A stretch of DNA of 10,097 nt from Chrysochromulina tobinii (Eukaryota > Haptophyta > Prymnesiales > Chrysochromulinaceae). Each line of letters begins with the position of its first letter. The first letter of the stretch is position 1. The DNA is taken from contig JWZX01002502.1 in NCBI GenBank assembly GCA_001275005.1, positions 1 through 10,097 on the forward strand. Reading direction: 5' to 3'. Both the position numbers and the translations under genes were made by a program. The notes under the pieces were generated by a model. That model saw nothing but the letters and a program-made list of their open reading frames with translations, was not told the DNA's origin and searched no databases. Positions 5,975 to 10,097 of this stretch are shown here, one piece after another.

Positions 5975-7167
5975 TTAAAGGACCGGATCGTCCGAATCTT
6001 CGGCATCACGACCCGGGAGCCGGCTCTTCTCGTTGGAGCTCGAGGGATAGCACAGCTTGAGAGCGAGCTGCATCAGACCCAGCGAAAGTCCCGTCAGGTT
6101 TGGTCCCCAGACGAAGACATCGTGCGCAGCGACGAAGCCGTAGACCGTCCATAGCATGCAATTGATGCACTGCGCGGCGGTCATGGGCGCATAGATGGGC
6201 GAGGCGTCGCGCTTCGCGATGACAGTGCCCATGGACGACAACGGCGGGGCAGCGAGAATGATAAAGATCAAAGTCGCATAAGAGCCGAGGACCGAAGAGC
6301 GTTCGGAGCTCTCCACAGGCACAAAGATCAGGTACGCCCAGAGGCAGAAGGTGACGAAGCTGCCGGTCACGAAGAGGCCCACCACCATGCGCAGCGCCGG
6401 GGCATCATCCGCTCCGTGCATGAGTGGCAGCATCATCAGAAGGCCATACACCGCTGCGGTGAGCGCCGGCAGGTTGCCCGCGACGATGTATGGGTTCGCC
6501 ATGCTAAACCCATATTGCAGCCACAACCAGGAGGACAGCACAGTCAACGCTACGGGCAGCGGATTCAGATTACCCAGCGACTTGGCGCGCACCCTTCCCA
6601 GCACGGCTGAGAACGGCGCCATGAACAGTGCGTTGGACGTGAAGATGCCCACCAGCGGGAACCAAAAGCCCGCGGCTTGTTCAAACGCCGTGGGCATCGT
6701 CGCGTCGGGCACCAAGTTAGAATCCGACGTGGCGGCCTGCAGCACCCACGTGTTGCCATCGTCCCACACGAGGCGGACCACACCGCCGTCCTTTGTCCAC
6801 GTGGCCGTCGCGTCAGCCGGACCGCCTTTTGACGAAAAGTCAAAGTGGATGCGCGTCATCTTTGGCCCATCGCAAAAGCCAGTGGCTGAGAACCACGACA
6901 AGCCGTCATCCGAACCGATCAGTGTGAGACTGTGCGAGGCCTCCGAAACATACTGCGGCAACGCACGCGCAGGCACCCGCATGCGTTGATGGTCATGTTC
7001 ACGGAAGGGCTCGACACCCGCAAGGGAAAGAGCGCTGCGCGCACCCGCACGCCCGAATAGCTACTGCTCGCACTGTGGTGCCTCAAGTCTAGCCACGCGC
7101 CCGAACCGTGCGCCGCAACGAGCGTCAGCGCCGCGAACCAGGCGATGCATCTGAGTTGGTGATCCAT
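5975..7167 (-). CDS. SWEET (MtN3/saliva) sugar transporter with signal peptide and ectodomain
   Basis: SWEETs are uniporters that move sugars down their gradient. The main exon (6952-5975) encodes two MtN3 triple-helix repeats, about residues 150-235 and 277-357 of a 380-aa model. Repeat 1 shows the MAP, LPV, LWLQYG and AGN signatures. Repeat 2 shows APPL, YAPM, LWTVYG and GPN. The four family prolines and the paired asparagines of TM3 and TM7 are kept, so transport activity is likely. Repeat 1 is preceded by about 125 polar residues (KGGPAD and DDGNTW are notable), absent from ordinary SWEETs. Exon 1 (7167-7003) starts MDHQLR, with a good signal peptide ending near residue 24. It is in another frame, so I infer a 50-nt intron at 7002-6953 (GTGAAC...GCCGCAG, phase 0). 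That junction is the weakest part. SWEET N-termini lie outside, matching a secreted ectodomain. The tail is acidic. Confidence 0.88.
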
Positions 7168-7826
7168 CGACGGCCCTGCAGCCTTGACCAGACGCGATCC
7201 CCCTGAGTCTTGGTGTCCGCATGAGAAAAGGCTGTGGAAAAGTAGGAACCTAAAGAAACTCGAAGTCGCGTTCAACTGGCCGACACGAGGGCTGTGATGA
7301 TAGCAAGCACTCGTACTAGATCGAAATATAGAACTGGGGAAAGGCAGCGCAGCGGTCAAACTGCGTGACTGGCGCACTTGCCGCTCTATCCTTATCTATA
7401 ACAGACCCGCTGGACTAATCACGCCTCCTATGGCCTCGATACCACGAGATAAAATTGAAGGTTGAGGATGGATAGAGGACCTTGAACTTAGATTGATTAT
7501 TGACAAACGTCCGCGGGTCGGTGCGCCGTGGCCCGCGCGGAGGCGCGCCCGGCAGGCAGCGGCCGACACGTCGCTCATCTGGCAATTGCGCTCTGGCTGG
7601 ACCGACCTCTCATGCCCCCGCGGGGTCACTCAAGATATACCCAGATTCCATTTCTACGTTCTAATTACGTTCTAATGATAAATTCTTAATTAGCTCAACC
7701 GTAGGTCCACAGCGCGCGGGCCATTCATCATACAGTGCACACTTTTCGGCCAGTCAGCTCACACACGGTTTTGGCGCGGTCTCCGCTGAGTGGCCCACAC
7801 ATTCTCAGAGACGGCCGTCGAGCATA
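7168..7826. promoter_or_regulatory. Divergent promoter region between SWEET and NF-YB genes
   Basis: This 659-bp region separates the start codons of two genes transcribed away from each other, so it should hold both promoters and 5' UTRs. The part nearer NF-YB (about 7640-7695) is clearly AT-rich against its surroundings and contains a tandem 11-mer. I found no coding frame with support and no canonical TATA box at a convincing distance. Confidence 0.5.
7655..7676. repeat. Tandem 11-mer in the divergent promoter
   Basis: The 11-mer TACGTTCTAAT is present twice, back to back and identical, in the AT-rich part of the spacer about 150 bp upstream of the NF-YB start codon. It could be a pair of transcription-factor sites or a chance slippage product. 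Confidence 0.8.
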
Positions 7827-8942
7827 ATGGCCTGTCTTCTCCTCGAGCAGCCATCGCACCCAATCAGGGTAGATGAAGCGTATCTGAACGATCTGGCGGA
7901 CCTCCTCGTCGCCGATGATGGAGAGCAGACAGAGGGCTTGCGCCACACGCATCCTGACGTGCAACGATTTCCGAGTGCGACTGTTGTTGGACGCGCAAAA
8001 GGGTCCACCATGCGGCAGCTCGCTCCTGCGCCACGGCTCGCACCGAGTGTGTTGCCTAAACCGCGCGCATCGGGGCGCACTGCACAGGCGCCCGCTCCTG
8101 CTCCCCCTCCTCTGCGAGAGCAAGACCGGTTGCTGCCGATGGCCAACGTTGCGCGTCTCATGGCCATGGAGCTACCCAAGGACGCCAAGATTGCACGCGA
8201 CGCGAAAGTTCTGATGCAGGAGATGGTGAGCGAGTTCATCTGCTTCATAACGAGCGAAGCTAACGATGTCTCCATTGCCATGGGCCGGAAGGCATTGACG
8301 CCCGATGACATCCTGGCCGCTTTCGAAAACCTCGGTGAGTCTTGCCTCTGCCTACTTCCCTTCCTATGGCATGAGAGCGACTCCTTGGACTCCAATCACA
8401 CGTAGTGAATGTGTGCTACAGATCTCGATCATTACTTACCCACGATGGAGGCCGCAAGGATGACCATGCCGATTTTCTCGGCGCGCTACGATCATCCGGA
8501 ATACTACCAATACTCGAATCAATCGATCCCGGCCCAATCGTCGCGGCCCTTGAGTGGAGCAGCGCCCAAACCCATCCAAGCGTTCCCACACACAAAAATG
8601 CCGCCGAGCCAGCTGGCCGAGCAAGCGCACGACTTCACTGCGGCAAGGGGAACCTCTCCGCCGATACCGATCACGACTGTACGGGGTAGCGTGACCCAGA
8701 CGATCGTATGCGCACCAACCATCGCTGGGCTCGTCGTTGCCAAGGCAGTGCCGAATCGGAGCGAAACGTCCTCGGAGGCATCTTCGCTCTCGTCTTCGGT
8801 CAGCTCAATCACATCAGAATCATGCTATCGTTCCAACGACCACAACATCATCGTGGCACGCCAGGCGATCGCCATGGCCTCAGACGCCAGCAAGGTCTAC
8901 AAGAAGACGAAGATCAAGTGGGATGCTCCAGTTGCCCTCTAG
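7827..8942 (+). CDS. NF-YB (CBF-A/HAP3) CCAAT-binding histone-fold subunit
   Basis: NF-YB pairs with NF-YC and NF-YA to bind CCAAT boxes in promoters in the nucleus. Exons are 7827-8334 and 8422-8942. The 87-nt intron (GTGAGT...CTACAG) interrupts a codon after base 1, and the join gives 342 aa. The core starts at about residue 98 with EQDRLLPMANVARLM, then the loop LPKDAKIARDAK and helix 2 with QEMVSEFICFITSEAND. The second loop and helix 3 read RKALTPDDILAAFENL, followed by DLDHYLPTMEA, matching the family's FEDYVEPLK-type C-terminal helix. Helices 1 and 2 are very close to NF-YB. The stretch after helix 2 is divergent, and the usual QECVSEF cysteine is methionine. The N-terminus (97 aa) is Pro/Ala-rich near the core. 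The 160-residue tail has a serine cluster (about 283-303) and a basic KKTKIK patch. NC2-beta or POLE3 are weaker alternatives. The ATG has A at -3 and G at +4. Confidence 0.92.
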
Positions 8943-9362
8943 GCTGTGCACTCAAAACATGCGAGAGCCGAGCCGAACGCCCTGAATGCGCACAGCATGC
9001 ATGAGGCATGAACCTGTGCGTGCCATAGAGGAGAGAACAACGCAGGTCGGTACGACGAAGTGCAGTGTCGGATGACGTCTGACGTGATGTGTAGTACGCT
9101 CAAGCGGCCAGTCGTGAGTCGTGAGCGACGTTGTGCCCGGCCGCGGGAATGAGCATGGCCATGGGGAGCGATATAGCTCTATACGGTAACGTGGCTGACA
9201 GGAGTCAGAGTGAGCGAAGACCGTGACACTCGAAAAGTGAAAAAGAGGACGTGAATACACTGCTCGCTAGATACTTGGCTAAATAAAACTTCATCATATA
9301 TCAACCCGAGCGGTCCGTGCAGCGCCCGAGCTGCCCGCGTACGCGGTGCCCAACACGTGAAT
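8943..9362. other. Convergent 3' region after NF-YB
   Basis: This is 420 bp between the NF-YB stop and the stop of the minus-strand gene on the right. It should hold both 3' UTRs. I see no supported coding frame; minus-strand frames here are extensions of chance frames. The segment at about 9270-9300 is AT-rich and contains an AATAAA hexamer on the plus strand. Confidence 0.45.
9282..9287 (+). terminator. Possible polyadenylation hexamer for NF-YB
   Basis: AATAAA lies 340 bases after the NF-YB stop codon, in a locally AT-rich stretch. It is the canonical animal/plant-type signal. Its use in this organism is unknown, and a six-base match can be chance. Confidence 0.3.
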
Positions 9363-10097
9363 TCACTGATATCCTCGTAAGGGCTTGATGGGAATGCCAA
9401 AGAGTAAATTGGGTGGAGCGCCCGTGTCGTCGTCGGCCGCACAGGTATCGCCTCGCAAGTCGCTCCATAGCTCTGGGTGGAGGGGCGTCGGCATGCAGAT
9501 TGGGCTGCCGCAATCGACGACATTGTCCGAGCCGCGCTTGGCGGTGCCGTTGAGCGATCTCCACATTGACGAACCCCAATCCGTCGAGAAGAGCTGTGAC
9601 GCGCAGAGCAGCTGGATGCGATGCGGCTCGACACGATCTCCACCGGCGCGACCGGCGCGACCGCCGGCGCTGACTCCCGCGCCCGCGCCGCAGCGCCGCG
9701 ACGCCTGTTGTGCACGGCGGCGCGTCGGGCCGAGCGCACAAAGCCATTCAGGCGCGGCATCAGCGAGAGCGGCCCCAATCTGCGCAAATGTGTTGCACAC
9801 CTTGAAATAGGGGTAGCCCGCACCGACCACGACGTCGGTGACGACGGCTAGGAGCAGCAGCTCCACTACCGCTACCCAATGAGGCTCCGGCCCCCAATCG
9901 CGCGTATGGGCCGATCGATTGCATCGGAACGCCTCCGACGCATTCACCTTGCCGCAAAAGGCCGCGGCGGCCGCTTCCGACGCGGCGAGACTGTCGGCGA
10001 TGGCGCGCGGGGCGCGGCCGATGTACTCGCGCCAGTCAAAGACCAGAGGGAGTATGTGTGTCGCATCATCACTGTCGACAGCGTCCGCGAGGGCGGC
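9363..10097 (-). CDS. Partial gene for an unrecognised membrane protein, C-terminal part
   Basis: The frame is open from the right edge (10097) to a TGA at 9363-9365, giving 244 residues with no internal stop, so the gene starts outside the window. A hydrophobic segment lies at about residues 73-92 of the visible part. Before it are two cysteines and an NAS sequon. After it is an Arg/Gly/Ala-rich stretch (about residues 120-150) that could hide an intron. The final 75 residues are balanced in composition, with several cysteines (including GDTC), an NGT sequon and HPELW. Overlapping frames in this GC-rich segment are also long, so openness alone is weak evidence. The coherent membrane helix and well-mixed C-terminus favour this frame. 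No family recognised. Confidence 0.5.
   Translation of the reverse strand, partial: AALADAVDSDDATHILPLVFDWREYIGRAPRAIADSLAASEAAAAAFCGKVNASEAFRCNRSAHTRDWGPEPHWVAVVELLLLAVVTDVVVGAGYPYFKVCNTFAQIGAALADAAPEWLCALGPTRRRAQQASRRCGAGAGVSAGGRAGRAGGDRVEPHRIQLLCASQLFSTDWGSSMWRSLNGTAKRGSDNVVDCGSPICMPTPLHPELWSDLRGDTCAADDDTGAPPNLLFGIPIKPLRGYQ

Noticed and set aside
7805-8395. Minus-strand 196-codon frame opposite the NF-YB exon
   Set aside because: It is the antisense shadow of the strongly conserved NF-YB histone fold.
9179-9823. Other long frames at the right edge, minus-strand 214 codons and plus-strand 141 codons
   Set aside because: The GC-rich sequence is open in several frames. These lack the coherent membrane helix seen in the frame at 9363-10097 and are Arg/Ala/Pro-rich.

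Overview
The window reads as nuclear DNA of a eukaryote. There are spliced genes with GT-AG introns and no bacterial operon structure. Three recognisable products are typically eukaryotic: a PX-BAR sorting nexin, an NF-YB histone-fold transcription subunit, and a SWEET (MtN3) sugar transporter. The genes are tightly packed, the introns are short (about 50 to 330 nt), and the DNA is moderately GC-rich, which suggests a unicellular alga or other protist. I cannot fix the lineage from sequence alone.

Layout, left to right. Positions 1-473 hold leader DNA with a GACTT microsatellite. Positions 504-1625 (+) encode an orphan cysteine-rich membrane protein. Positions 1626-2604 are gene-free and contain a 17-nt-period repeat and a strong G-quadruplex motif. 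Positions 2605-3282 (-) encode a small four-helix membrane protein with a DoxX-like layout. Upstream of it is a five-copy 29-bp tandem array in which every copy carries a CCAAT core. Positions 3666-5687 (-) are the sorting nexin, with four coding exons. Its introns contain a repeated decamer, duplicated splice-site regions and a 117-bp tandem duplication. Positions 5975-7167 (-) encode the SWEET transporter, which has a predicted signal peptide and an unusual N-terminal luminal or extracellular domain. A 659-bp divergent spacer separates it from the two-exon NF-YB gene at 7827-8942 (+). The right edge carries an incomplete minus-strand membrane-protein gene, 9363 to beyond 10097.

The genes do not form an obvious pathway. 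Two points stand out. First, the sorting-nexin introns look like recent products of local tandem duplication: one intron begins with a decayed copy of the next exon's start, and another contains a second copy of its own donor region. Second, an NF-Y subunit and a periodic CCAAT array occur in the same window. A regulatory link between those two is conjecture only.
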